Below are positions 33,645-43,500 of a stretch of DNA of 64,000 nt, piece by piece; position 1 is the first letter of the stretch; every line of letters begins with the position of its first letter. The position numbers and the translations under genes are program-made. The notes below the pieces were generated by a model that ran no database searches, was not told the origin of the DNA, and was given only the letters and a program-made list of their open reading frames with translations. Origin of the DNA: DRTC01 sp964521025 (GTDB taxonomy: Bacteria; Cloacimonadota; Cloacimonadia; Cloacimonadales; TCS61); the NCBI GenBank assembly GCA_964521025.1, contig CAZFPK010000009.1, forward strand, positions 31,732-95,731, read 5' to 3'.

Positions 33645-34574
33645 ATGGATAAGATCAGGAAAACCACGAAAGTCCAGGAGCTTACATACGAACTCAAAGT
33701 TCGGGATGTAATGAGCAAAAATGTCGATACAATTAATTTGGAAATGCCGGTTTATTCTTTGAGAGATATTCTATATAAGAAGAGAATTTCAGGAGTTCCT
33801 GTCGAAAATAAGGGTGAACTGGTCGGTATTATCAGTATAGAGGATTTTATCAAATGTCTCGAGCTTGGAAAATTGGATGCTTTGATAAAAGACGAAATGA
33901 CAAAAGAAATAAAAACTCTTTACACTGATGATACTCTTGTTCATGCTTTTGCAAAATTTAATGAATTCGGATACGGTCGTTTTCCCGTAATTTCCAGAAA
34001 AGGGAAAAAATTGGTCGGTATTCTTACTAAAAGTGATATCATCAGAGGGGTTCTAAAAAAATTAGAAATTATTTATCATGATGAAGAGGAAAGAAGATAC
34101 AGAGCAAGTCATATATTTAATGATGTTGTTGCCGACGAAGTCTTTTTTAAGTTTCAATATTTCGTGGAAAGTAAGAATTTTGATAAAGCAGGAGAAGCTG
34201 CCACCGGGTTGAAAAAGACACTTTTTAGACTCGGTCTCTCACCGGATATAGTTCGCAGAGCAGCTATCTCAACTTATGAAGCGGAAATAAATATTGTTGC
34301 CTATACCGAAGGCGGCGAAATAATTGCTTATCTCGAGCCGCATCAAATCAGGATTGTTTTCACTGATAAAGGACCCGGTATTCCGGATATTGAGAAAGCG
34401 ATGAAACCCGGTTTTTCAACAGCTCCGGGTTGGGTTAGAGAATTAGGATTCGGAGCTGGAATGGGACTTCCTAATATAAAAAAATTCACCGATAAGATGA
34501 CTCTAAAATCAACCGTTGAGAAAGGAACGCGTTTAGTTACCATTATTAAACTCAGTAATTATCGCGATGATTAG
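33645..34574 (+). CDS. CBS-pair protein with C-terminal anti-sigma-type ATPase domain
   Basis: The 309-residue protein has two CBS domains: VRDVMSKNVDTINLEMPVYS to GIISIEDFIKCLE, then IKDEMTKEIKTLY to GILTKSDIIRGVL. A histidine-kinase-like ATPase domain fills about 170-305, with VFTDKGPGIPDIEKAM and LGFGAGMGLPNIKKF as nucleotide-binding boxes. It is the usual sensory gene of [FeFe]-hydrogenase regulatory clusters, where CBS domains sense adenine nucleotides. No phosphoacceptor His is evident, so serine-kinase or binding activity is more likely than a two-component role. Confidence 0.87.
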   Translation: MDKIRKTTKVQELTYELKVRDVMSKNVDTINLEMPVYSLRDILYKKRISGVPVENKGELVGIISIEDFIKCLELGKLDALIKDEMTKEIKTLYTDDTLVHAFAKFNEFGYGRFPVISRKGKKLVGILTKSDIIRGVLKKLEIIYHDEEERRYRASHIFNDVVADEVFFKFQYFVESKNFDKAGEAATGLKKTLFRLGLSPDIVRRAAISTYEAEINIVAYTEGGEIIAYLEPHQIRIVFTDKGPGIPDIEKAMKPGFSTAPGWVRELGFGAGMGLPNIKKFTDKMTLKSTVEKGTRLVTIIKLSNYRDD

Positions 34575-34663
34575 TAGTCCGGAACCTTTAGTCCGGCTTT
34601 TGACGGATTGTTCCGAGATCAGTGAACTAAAGAAAAAGGATTGGACTGGAGTGAGGTTCTAAA

Positions 34664-35011
34664 ATGATCAATCTAAAAGATATTGTGCAAAAACTCGATT
34701 TAAAAGTAGTTACCGGTGATCTCGAGAAAGAGATAGAAGCAGGTTATGCCAGTGATCTGTTGAGCGATGTTATAGCGAATGCTCACAAAGATAATATCTG
34801 GATCACTTTGCAGACACATGTTAATATAGTGGCAGTTGCAAGTTTACAAGACCTTGCCGGGATAATTTTGGTAAACGGAAGGGAACCGGAAGAAGAAACT
34901 ATAAAGAAAGCAAGAAAGGAAAATATTGCTCTGATGATAACAGATCTTCAGGCTTTTGAAATAGCGGGAAAACTCTATGAATTGGGAATTCACGGGAATA
35001 AAAGAAAATAA
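34664..35011 (+). CDS. DRTGG-domain protein (second copy)
   Basis: The 115-residue protein starts LKDIVQKLDLKVVTGDLEKE and contains AGYASDLLSDVIANA near 26 and GIILVNGREPEEETIKKA near 67. It has the same layout as the paralogue at 33281, and the pair flanks the CBS-ATPase gene. The conserved ASDLLSD motif and length mark the family found in hydrogenase accessory loci. No catalytic residues are known. Confidence 0.82.
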   Translation: MINLKDIVQKLDLKVVTGDLEKEIEAGYASDLLSDVIANAHKDNIWITLQTHVNIVAVASLQDLAGIILVNGREPEEETIKKARKENIALMITDLQAFEIAGKLYELGIHGNKRK

Positions 35012-35023
35012 GGTTATTGCCGG

Positions 35024-35767
35024 ATGCTCAAAAAGTTCAAAACGGACTTGCATATTCATACCTGTCTTTCTCCTTGCGGTGATCCGGAAATGATGCCTGC
35101 ATCGATCGTGGAAAAGGCAAAATCCAGGGGCTTGGATGTGATCGGCATTTGCGATCATAATTCTTCTGAAAATATTAATGCTGTAACAAAAGCAGGAGAA
35201 AAAAATAAATTGAAAGTCATTGGTGGGATGGAAATTACCTCGAAAGAAGAAGTGCATATCCTGGCACTTTTCGATGATGATAAAAATTTATTTAAACTTC
35301 AGGAAATCATTTATGAAAACCTGGAAGGTGTTAACGACGAAGAACTTTTCGGATACCAGTTAGTAGTTAATGAACAGCATAAAGTGATCGATTTGAATAA
35401 GAAACTGCTTATTGGAGCTACGGACCTGACAGTTGAAAAAATTGTCGAAATTGTTCATTCCCTGAATGGACTTGCTATTGCTTCTCATATAGATAAGGAG
35501 CGATTCAGTCTGATCAGCCAGCTGGGATTTATTCCGGAAGGTTTGGCTTTAGACGGACTGGAATTATCGGCAAAATATTCTTATGGTAGAAAAAAACTTG
35601 ATTATCCGATGTCAGCCGGTTTTCCTCTCATCACATTTTCCGATGCTCACTTTCTGGATGATATCAGCAAAACCTCGACCACTTTCTTCATCGACGATCT
35701 GAATATATGTGAAATGAAGAAGGCATTAAAGAATCAAGATGGAAGATCTGTCGTTACATGTTCTTGA
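35024..35767 (+). CDS. PHP-domain metal-dependent phosphoesterase
   Basis: The 247-residue protein has the four PHP metal-binding motifs: TDLHIHTCLSPCG near 7, GICDHNSSEN near 44, GMEITSKEEVHIL near 67 and ASHIDKERF, with the last metal site FSDAHFLDD near 209. PHP enzymes hydrolyse phosphate esters such as nucleotides. A PHP gene between DRTGG and ATPase genes is a known arrangement beside hydrogenase operons, where its substrate is not established. It overlaps the following ATPase gene by 29 bases. Confidence 0.88.
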   Translation: MLKKFKTDLHIHTCLSPCGDPEMMPASIVEKAKSRGLDVIGICDHNSSENINAVTKAGEKNKLKVIGGMEITSKEEVHILALFDDDKNLFKLQEIIYENLEGVNDEELFGYQLVVNEQHKVIDLNKKLLIGATDLTVEKIVEIVHSLNGLAIASHIDKERFSLISQLGFIPEGLALDGLELSAKYSYGRKKLDYPMSAGFPLITFSDAHFLDDISKTSTTFFIDDLNICEMKKALKNQDGRSVVTCS

Positions 35768-36194
35768 TGTGGTTGAGAATTCGATCGCAGCAGATGCTTC
35801 CAAAATCGGAATAAAGATCATTGAAAAAAAAAAAGAGGACCTGCTGATCATTGAAATAAATGATAATGGTAATGGTATGAACAAGGAAACAATCGATAAA
35901 GTGCTCGATCCTTTCTATACAACAAGAACAACGAGAAGAGTGGGTTTAGGACTTTCCCTGCTGGCGCAAGCAGCAAAAGAGAGTAACGGAGATTTTAAGA
36001 TAATTTCTAAACCCGGTAAAGGTACGAAAGTAAGAGCCGGGTTTCAATTAAGTCATATCGACTGTAAACCTGTCGGAGATATGAACAGCACTATCGTAAC
36101 TTTAATTACTTCTCATCCTGAAATAAATTTTATCTATGAATATCAAAATGATGAAGGTAATTATGTTCTGGATTCAAAGGAAATAATGAAATGA
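35739..36194 (+). CDS. Histidine-kinase-like ATPase (RsbW/serine-kinase type)
   Basis: The 151-residue single domain has the N-box VVENSIAADASKIGIKI, the G1 box INDNGNGMNKETIDKVLDPF and the G2 box GLGLSLLAQAAKESNGD. No sensor or dimerisation domain is present. It starts inside the end of the PHP gene, so the two are coupled. It resembles the small ATPase of hydrogenase regulatory clusters. Partner with the CBS-ATPase protein is plausible but unproven. Confidence 0.87.
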   Translation: MEDLSLHVLDVVENSIAADASKIGIKIIEKKKEDLLIIEINDNGNGMNKETIDKVLDPFYTTRTTRRVGLGLSLLAQAAKESNGDFKIISKPGKGTKVRAGFQLSHIDCKPVGDMNSTIVTLITSHPEINFIYEYQNDEGNYVLDSKEIMK

Positions 36195-36365
36195 AGAAAT
36201 TCCAAAATACAAAACACAAAATACAAAAAAATAACAATAACCAAAATCTCAAATTCAAAACAAATCAAAGCATCAACTCATCTGTTATTTCATTATTTGT
36301 ATTTGGAATTTATTTGTTATTTGGGATTTGATGTTTGTGATTTCGAAAATATGCAGGTAATAAAT
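36195..36365 (+). repeat. AT-rich inverted-repeat intergenic element, copy 3
   Basis: This spacer has a 5' arm rich in caaaacacaaaatac-type words, ending near 36270. Its 3' arm carries tttggaatttatttg and gttatttgggatttg. It has the same style as 3655-3905 and 10575-10714, although the shared core ctcgaag is absent. An open frame can be read across the 3' arm into the next gene from 36297, but this is chance. Confidence 0.55.
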
Positions 36366-39300
36366 ATGGTTAATTTAATTATTAACGGCATGAAATTGGA
36401 AGTTGAAGAAGGTTTAACGATTCTTCAAGCAGCAGAAAAGAACGGGATAAAGATCCCTACTTTATGCTATAATAAAGCACTGCCGGCTTATGGTGCCTGT
36501 CGTTTGTGTCTTGTTGAAATAAGTCAGAACGGTGGTTCGGCAACAACGCATGCATCGTGTACTTACCCGGTTCGTAATGGTCTTTTTATCGAAACAAATA
36601 CGGACGATTTGAGAAATACCCGTAAGATGATGGTCGAGTTGATGCTGGCAAAATGTCCCGAATCCGAGATTTTGCATGATCTGTCAGCAGAAATGGGAGT
36701 AGGTAAACCAAGGATTAAACCAAAAAATGACGATTGTATTCTCTGCGGATTATGTGTGCGCATGTGTGAAAGCAGGATGGGAAGAGGAGCGATCGGGTTT
36801 GCCCATAGAGGATTTCAACGGGTAGTTGAAACTGCTTTCGATATGCAGTCGGAAGATTGTCAAACCTGCGGTGCTTGTGATTATATTTGTCCAACCAAAA
36901 AAGGAATTAAGTTCGATAAAATCACCGAAAATAAAGTTATTCCAATTCTTTCCGAATTCGATGAAGGATTAGTCAGGAAACCGGCAATTAATATACCTTT
37001 TCCTCAGGCCGTTCCCAATTATGCTAAAATCGATCCTGATTATTGCGTGCAGCTTAATACCGGGGAATGTAAAATCTGCACGGAATACTGTGAAGCGGAT
37101 GCAATCAATTTTGACCATCAGGAAGAAATTTTGGATTTGAATGTCGGTTCTATCATCGTTGCAAACGGTGCAGAAAAATTCGATCCGACGATCATACATG
37201 AATACGGATTCGGCAGTTATAAAAATGTTCTTACGAGTATTCAATTTGAAAGAGTTCTATCGGCTTCGGGTCCATACGGAGGTCATTTGCAAAGACCATC
37301 CGATGGAAAAGTTCCCACAAAAATTGCCTGGATACAATGTGTCGGCTCTCGCACGGAACATTCTCACATGCCGTATTGCTCGTCGGTTTGTTGTATGTAT
37401 GCATTGAAAGAAGCAGTTATTGCCAAAGAACATCTTGAAACTGTCGAACCGACCATATTTTTTATGGATATTCGTGCTTATGGAAAAGATTTTGATAAAT
37501 ATTATGATCAAGCAAAAAGAACAGGTGTCAGGTTTGTTCGCTCGAGAGTTGGGAAAATAAACGAAATAAAGGAATCCGGCAATCTTGAATTATATTATAC
37601 CAAAGATAATGGTGATTTAGAAATCGAAGAATTTGATCTTATAGTTTTATCGGTCGGATTAAAACCTCGAGAAGATATCATCGATATTACCGATAAATTA
37701 GGTATCCGGCTTAATAAATTCGGTTTTATTGAAAACAAAGGTTTTTCATCTACTCAAACAACCCGTCCGGGTGTTTATGTCTGCGGACCTGCGGTTTCAC
37801 CAAAAGATATTCCCGAGACTGTAATACAGGCATCAGGTTCGGTTTCCGGAGCCGCAGGAATTCTTTCTGAAGTGAGAGGAACTGAAATTGAAGAAAAAGT
37901 CTATCCGGAAGAAATAGATGTTATCGGGAAAGAACCACGCATCGGCGTATTCATCTGTCATTGCGGGATCAATATCGGCAGTGTGGTGGATGTTCCGAGT
38001 GTATCTGAATATGCTAAAACCTTACCGAATGTAGTTTTTGCCGACCACAATTTATTCACTTGTTCGCAGGATACTCAAGAAAAAATAAAGGATTTGATAA
38101 AAGAACACAACTTGAATCGTATTGTCGTTGCCAGTTGCACTCCGCGAACGCACGAACCTCTTTTCCAGAATACAATCCGTGAAGCAGGATTGAACAAATA
38201 CCTTTTTGTGATGTCTAATATTCGTGAGCATTGCAGTTGGGTTCACAAAGATATTCCTGAAATAGCAACAGCAAAAGCAAAAGACCTGGTGCGGATGGCA
38301 ATAGCTAAAGCTCAACTTGTTCATAGTTTGGAAGAATCGAAAATCGATGTGATCAGGAAATGTCTGGTCATCGGCGGTGGAATTGCGGGAATGACTGCAG
38401 CAGAATCTCTCGCAAATCAGGGTTTTGAAGTGAGTATCATCGAGCGGGAGAAAGAACTCGGTGGAAATGCCCGAAATCTTTTCTTTTCTGCAAGTGGAGA
38501 TGATATCCGGAAAGACTTGAAGCAATTGATCGGAAAAATTGAAGATCACAAAAATATAGAGATCTATAAAGAAGCGACCATAGAAAGTATCGGCGGACAT
38601 ATCGGGGAATTCAAGACTACGGTTTCAGTGAATAATGTGAATAAAGAAATCGAATCCGGAGTGATAATCGTGGCGACAGGAGCGCAGGAAGCGAAACCTG
38701 AGGAATATCTTTTCGATGAAGAAGAAAGAGTTATAACCCAGCTCGACCTGGAAAAGATGCTTTCAACTTCCGAATCAAATGATAAAAAACCGGATATCCA
38801 AAAAATGAAATCAGTGGTAATGATCCAGTGTGTAGGTTCTCGAGATGAGCAGCACCCGTATTGTTCGCGGGTCTGCTGTGTGGAAGCGGTGAAAAATGCG
38901 ATTGCTTTGAAGGAGCAGAATCCTCAGATAAATGTCTTCATTTTGTATCGCGAGATCAGAACATACGGTTTATACGAGGAGTTTTACCGGAAAGCACGCG
39001 ATCTGGGAATCATTTTTATTCGTTATGAAGTTGAGAAAAAACCGGTAGTCGAGAAGAAAGACGATTCACTCTTGGTGCGGGTTTTCAATCCTCTCCTGGA
39101 AGGAGAGATCGAGATCGATCCCGATCTGATAGTTTTGGCTCCGGCAATTGTTCCCCGTGATGACGCATCCCAAATATCGCAATTTCTCAAAATTCCGCTG
39201 AATAATGACAGGTTTTATCTCGAAGCTCATGTCAAGTTGCGTCCTGTGGATTTTTCTACAGAAGGAATTTATGTAGCCGGTTTGGCGCACGCTCCCAAGA

Positions 39301-39623
39301 ATATCAGCGAATCGATCGCGCAAGCCCTCGCAGCTTCCTCCAGAGCAGGTATAGTACTATCAAAAGGTTTCGTAACCATCGACCCGATAGTATCTTCCGT
39401 AACTGAAGACAAGTGCATCGGCTGCGGATTATGCGTTTCGATATGTGCGAACGGAGCAGTGGAGCTGCAGATGATCGAGGGCGGCAGAAAGGCGCAGGTG
39501 ATTTCTTCGAGCTGCAAAGGCTGCGGAACCTGCGGCAGTTCCTGTCCGCAAAGAGCGATTACGATGGAGCATTTCACTGATGATGAGATCTTCGTGCAAT
39601 TGGAAGCTTTGGTGGGAAATTGA
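36366..39623 (+). CDS. NuoG front fused to HdrA C-half plus a complete HdrA module
   Basis: The 1085-residue protein opens with a NuoG-type [2Fe-2S] ferredoxin (PTLCYNKALPAYGACRLCLVEI) and [4Fe-4S] motifs (CILCGLCVRMC, CQTCGACDYICP). It enters HdrA at CKICTEYCEADAI with the second FAD half (GSIIVANGAEKFDP) and cysteine cluster (CVGSRTEHSHMPYCSSVCC). A full second HdrA module follows: N-domain IGVFICHCGINIGS, FAD motif VIGGGIAGMTAAES, CVGSRDEQHPYCSRVCC and a terminal double ferredoxin. The start at ATG 36366 (aggtaa upstream) gives the normal NuoG N-terminus; longer starts read into repeat. The missing first FAD half is in the gene at 29967. It is the larger counterpart of the fusion at 8808. 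Confidence 0.88.
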   Translation: MVNLIINGMKLEVEEGLTILQAAEKNGIKIPTLCYNKALPAYGACRLCLVEISQNGGSATTHASCTYPVRNGLFIETNTDDLRNTRKMMVELMLAKCPESEILHDLSAEMGVGKPRIKPKNDDCILCGLCVRMCESRMGRGAIGFAHRGFQRVVETAFDMQSEDCQTCGACDYICPTKKGIKFDKITENKVIPILSEFDEGLVRKPAINIPFPQAVPNYAKIDPDYCVQLNTGECKICTEYCEADAINFDHQEEILDLNVGSIIVANGAEKFDPTIIHEYGFGSYKNVLTSIQFERVLSASGPYGGHLQRPSDGKVPTKIAWIQCVGSRTEHSHMPYCSSVCCMYALKEAVIAKEHLETVEPTIFFMDIRAYGKDFDKYYDQAKRTGVRFVRSRVGKINEIKESGNLELYYTKDNGDLEIEEFDLIVLSVGLKPREDIIDITDKLGIRLNKFGFIENKGFSSTQTTRPGVYVCGPAVSPKDIPETVIQASGSVSGAAGILSEVRGTEIEEKVYPEEIDVIGKEPRIGVFICHCGINIGSVVDVPSVSEYAKTLPNVVFADHNLFTCSQDTQEKIKDLIKEHNLNRIVVASCTPRTHEPLFQNTIREAGLNKYLFVMSNIREHCSWVHKDIPEIATAKAKDLVRMAIAKAQLVHSLEESKIDVIRKCLVIGGGIAGMTAAESLANQGFEVSIIEREKELGGNARNLFFSASGDDIRKDLKQLIGKIEDHKNIEIYKEATIESIGGHIGEFKTTVSVNNVNKEIESGVIIVATGAQEAKPEEYLFDEEERVITQLDLEKMLSTSESNDKKPDIQKMKSVVMIQCVGSRDEQHPYCSRVCCVEAVKNAIALKEQNPQINVFILYREIRTYGLYEEFYRKARDLGIIFIRYEVEKKPVVEKKDDSLLVRVFNPLLEGEIEIDPDLIVLAPAIVPRDDASQISQFLKIPLNNDRFYLEAHVKLRPVDFSTEGIYVAGLAHAPKNISESIAQALAASSRAGIVLSKGFVTIDPIVSSVTEDKCIGCGLCVSICANGAVELQMIEGGRKAQVISSSCKGCGTCGSSCPQRAITMEHFTDDEIFVQLEALVGN

Positions 39624-39633
39624 ACATTCGAAA

Positions 39634-39743
39634 GCGACGATGTCAAATGTCGCAAAGAACCGATAATGAATCGAAAGCGACAATGTCAAATGTCGCAACC
39701 AAATCGAAGAGTAATCCCAAGGCAACATTGGAAAATGTCGCTT
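39634..39743. repeat. Three GCGACA-type palindromic units
   Basis: Units gcgacgatgtcaaatgtcgc (39634-39653), gcgacaatgtcaaatgtcgc (about 39675-39694) and a looser caacattggaaaatgtcgc (about 39723-39741) follow each other in the 148-base gap. They relate to the perfect palindrome at 21204-21223. No gene is present in the gap. Confidence 0.6.
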
Positions 39744-39771
39744 CCAGGATAATAATTAGGTGAAATTATTT

Positions 39772-40527
39772 ATGTTTGAACCAAAAATAGCAGCGTTTTT
39801 ATGTAACTGGTGTGCATATGCCGGAGCAGACCTGGCCGGTGTTTCCCGAATTCAGTATGCACCGGATGTGCGAGTCATCCATGTGATGTGTTCGGGAAGG
39901 GTCGATCCGATCTTTCCTCTGAAGGCTTTCGGGGTGGGAATAGACGGAGTTCTGATCTTGGGATGTCATCCGGGAGATTGCCATTATCAAACCGGAAACC
40001 TGCAGGCAGATAAAAAGATGCAGATGACGCGGTTCATTTTGGAAACGATCGGTGTTCCCAAAGATAGATTGCGTTTCGATTATGTTTCAGCAGCAGAAGG
40101 CGGCAGGTTCGGTGAAGTAGTTTCGGAATTCATCAAAGAGATCAAAGAATTAGGTCCTATAAAAAAAGATAAAGACTTGATCCGGAAAATAACTCTGGGA
40201 AAGAAAATCGTGGATAATGAAAGACTGCGCTGGCTTATCGGAAAAGAGTATGAGATCACGGAAAAAGGCAATGTTTACGATGAAAAAGTGGACTCGATCG
40301 AATTCAAAGATATGCTCTCAAAAAATATCCTGGATGAGTTCAAAAAAGAACAGATTTGCAGTATGATTGAAAAAAAAGCATACTCGGTTAAGGAAATTTC
40401 CAAAAACCTGGAATTATGTCCTTCCGAAGTATTCAGGTATCTGACTTATATGGAGAATAGCGGATTGGTTGTTCTGGACGGACATAAGGACAATTATCCT
40501 ACATTTCTAAACGCTTATGAAAAATAA
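39772..40527 (+). CDS. mvhD: MvhD-type [2Fe-2S] subunit, cysteine form, with C-terminal helix-turn-helix
   Basis: The 251-residue protein starts at ATG 39772 (aggtga upstream). Residues 1-130 are MvhD: CNWCAYAGADLAG, CSGR, and GCHPGDCHYQTGN with Cys65 where the three paralogues have TGA. The C-terminal 120 residues are extra. A linker is followed by a small winged-helix-like domain (IEKKAYSVKEISKNLELCPSEVFRYLTYMENSGLV, 20-residue blocks within 198-235), probably for protein or DNA contact. The stop overlaps the next HdrA start by 11 bases, so the two are translated together. It is the natural control that identifies the TGA position in the other copies. Confidence 0.92.
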   Translation: MFEPKIAAFLCNWCAYAGADLAGVSRIQYAPDVRVIHVMCSGRVDPIFPLKAFGVGIDGVLILGCHPGDCHYQTGNLQADKKMQMTRFILETIGVPKDRLRFDYVSAAEGGRFGEVVSEFIKEIKELGPIKKDKDLIRKITLGKKIVDNERLRWLIGKEYEITEKGNVYDEKVDSIEFKDMLSKNILDEFKKEQICSMIEKKAYSVKEISKNLELCPSEVFRYLTYMENSGLVVLDGHKDNYPTFLNAYEK

Positions 40528-43500
40528 AAAAAATATTGGTTCGGTCCTCGTTGTCGGCGGCGGGATCGGCGGCATGCAGGCATCACTCGACCTGGCAGAT
40601 TCCGGTTTTAAAGTATTTCTGCTCGATTCACTGCCCTCGATCGGCGGTGCTATGGCTCAACTGGATAAGACATTTCCTACCAACGATTGTGCGATGTGTA
40701 CTATGTCGCCCAAACTTGTAGCATCGGGAAGACACATAAATATCGAACTTCTTACTAATTGCGAGATCGAAGAAGTTAGCGGCGCTGCCGGGAATTTTGA
40801 AATTACTGTCAGGAGAAAAACCCGTTACATCGATATTGAAAAATGTACAGGCTGCGGAGTTTGTGCTGAAGGCTGTCCTGTCGATGCACTCGATAAATTC
40901 AATCTCGATCTCTCGGATAAAAGAGCAGTTTATGTGGAATATCCGCAGGCAATTCCCCTTGCTTTTGCTATCGATAAAGATAAATGTATAGGCTGCGGAT
41001 TGTGTCAGAATCGCTGCATCGCAGATGCCATCAAATATGATGATAAAGAAGAATATGAGAACCTGAATGTCGGTGCCATTGTACTCTCATCCGGATTCGA
41101 TCTTTTTGATCCGACCATCAAGCACACTTTAGGATTTTCCAAATATATGAATGTGATCAGCAGTATGCAGCTCGAACGCATCCTGTCGGCTTCCGGGCCC
41201 TATAAAGGTCATGTGTTCCGACCTTCGGACGGGAAGATCCCGAAGAAGATCGCTTTCATTCAATGCGTGGGCAGCCGCGATGTTTCTCCTGATGTGAAAT
41301 CTCCGTATTGTTCAGCAGTTTGCTGTATGCATGCGATCAAAGAATCGATGATCGCGATCGAGCATGTCAAAGGCTTGGAACCGACTATTTTCTATATGGA
41401 TATCCGTGCTTACGGAAAGGATTTCGATAAATATTATCAACGAGCGATAGACCAGTATAATGTTAAATTTATCCGCTCGAAAGTCAGTCTGATCGAGGAA
41501 GTGAAAGATTCCTGCGATCTAATGGTTCATTATGTTCACCAGGATGGAACACTCGATACAACTGTTTTTGATATGGTGGTTTTATCCGTTGGATTCAAAC
41601 CTAATAAAGATGTTATCGAATTCGCAGATAAACTGGATATAAGATTAAATGAATATGATTTTATCCTGAACAAAGGTTTTTCCACGATCCAAACCACGCG
41701 TGAAGGAGTTTTCGTCTGCGGTCCGGCAGTTGCTCCCAAGGATATTCCCGAAACAGTTATGCAGGCTTCCGGGGCGGTTTCCGGTGCTGCCGAACTTTTA
41801 TCCGATGTGCGCGGAACAGAGGTCGTTAAAAAGGAATTTCCCGAAGAGATCGATGCAGCCGGCAAGAAACCGAGAATAGGAGTTTTTGTTTGTCATTGCG
41901 GTATAAATATCGGTTCAATCGTGGATGTGCCCGAAGTGGTTGAATATGCTAAAACACTACCGAATGTGGTGTATTCGGAACATAATCTCTTCACATGTTC
42001 GCAGGATACGCAGCAGAAAATGAAGGAACTGATCAAAGAATATAAATTGAACCGCGTCGTGGTTTCGTCCTGCTCTCCGAGTACACACGAACCGCTTTTC
42101 CAGGAAACCTTGCGCGAAGCAGGATTGAATCCGTTTTATTTCGATCTCGCAAATATCAGGAATCATTGCAGCTGGGTGCACCGGGACGACAAAGAAGGAG
42201 CAACCGAGAAAGCAAAAACACTGACGAGAATAGCAGTCGGGAGAGCCAGGTTATTGGAACCTCTTTATTCTGTTTCTCTCGATGTAACGCAAAAAGCACT
42301 CGTTATCGGCGGCGGGCTTTCCGGCATGACGGCTGCTCTTTCCATTGTCAAACAGGGTTTTGAAGTCGGTCTTATCGAGCGCGAAGATAAACTCGGCGGT
42401 AATCTGCATCGTTTAGATGAAACTCTCGAAGGTAAGAAAATATCCTATTACCTGACCGAATTGAAAGATGAGATCGATGATGATCCCAAAATAAAGGTTT
42501 TTGTAAATTCGGAATTAAAAGAGATCGACGGTTATATCGGGAATTATAAAACTACCGTATTAAATAAAAATAATAATGAAGAAATAATCTTTGAACACGG
42601 CGTTATCCTGATCACGACCGGAGCCAGGGAATCCGTACCGGATGAATACTTTTTCGGGCAAAGTAAAAATGTGATGACCCACCTGGATTTTGAAAAAGAT
42701 TTCGCTGAAAATAAAAAGGTCTATTCCAAACTGAAAAATGTGGTCATGATCCAGTGCGTCGGCTCCAGAGACGAGAGAAGACCGTATTGCTCGCGCGTTT
42801 GCTGTACTCAATCCATCAAAAGTGCGATCAAACTGAAAAAATTGAATCCAAAGATCAATGTTTATATTCTTTACCGCGATATAAGGACTTACGGATTTTA
42901 TGAGAAATTCTACCTGAAGGCACGCGAACTCGGTGTGATCTTCATTAAATATGAAACCGAGGACAAGCCGGTTGTGGAGATAGACAGCAAACGCATGGTG
43001 CTGGATGAAAAAGGTTTGAAGATAACGATCCGGGATCATATCCTGGGAAAGGAACTGGAATTGTATCCGGACAAACTTATCCTCGCTTCGGCAATGGTGC
43101 CGCAGGACGATGCCGAAGAACTTTCCCGGATGCTCAAACTTCCGTTGAACGAAGATAGATTCTTTATGGAAGCCCATGTCAAACTCCGTCCTGTGGATTT
43201 TTCCGCAGAAGGTATTTTCCTGGCAGGTCTGGCTCATTCTCCCAAAGCTATCGAAGAGACCATCGCGCAAGCAAAAGCAGCAGCAGAACGAGCCTGTTCC
43301 ATCATCAGCTCCGATGTTTACCTTTCCGAAGCAACGATCGCCAATGTCGATCTCGATGTCTGTGCCGGCTGCGGTATGTGTGTTTCGGTTTGTCCTTACG
43401 GAGCGCCCGAACTGGTTGCTATTAGCGGAAAGGAGAAAGCAAGTATCAATTCTGCTCTGTGTAAAGGCTGCGGCAGCTGTGCTTCGGTTTGTCCTTCCGG

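Noticed and set aside
36297..36365. A longer start for the NuoG-HdrA fusion.
   Set aside because: The extra residues are translated repeat sequence; ATG 36366 gives the family N-terminus and has a ribosome site.
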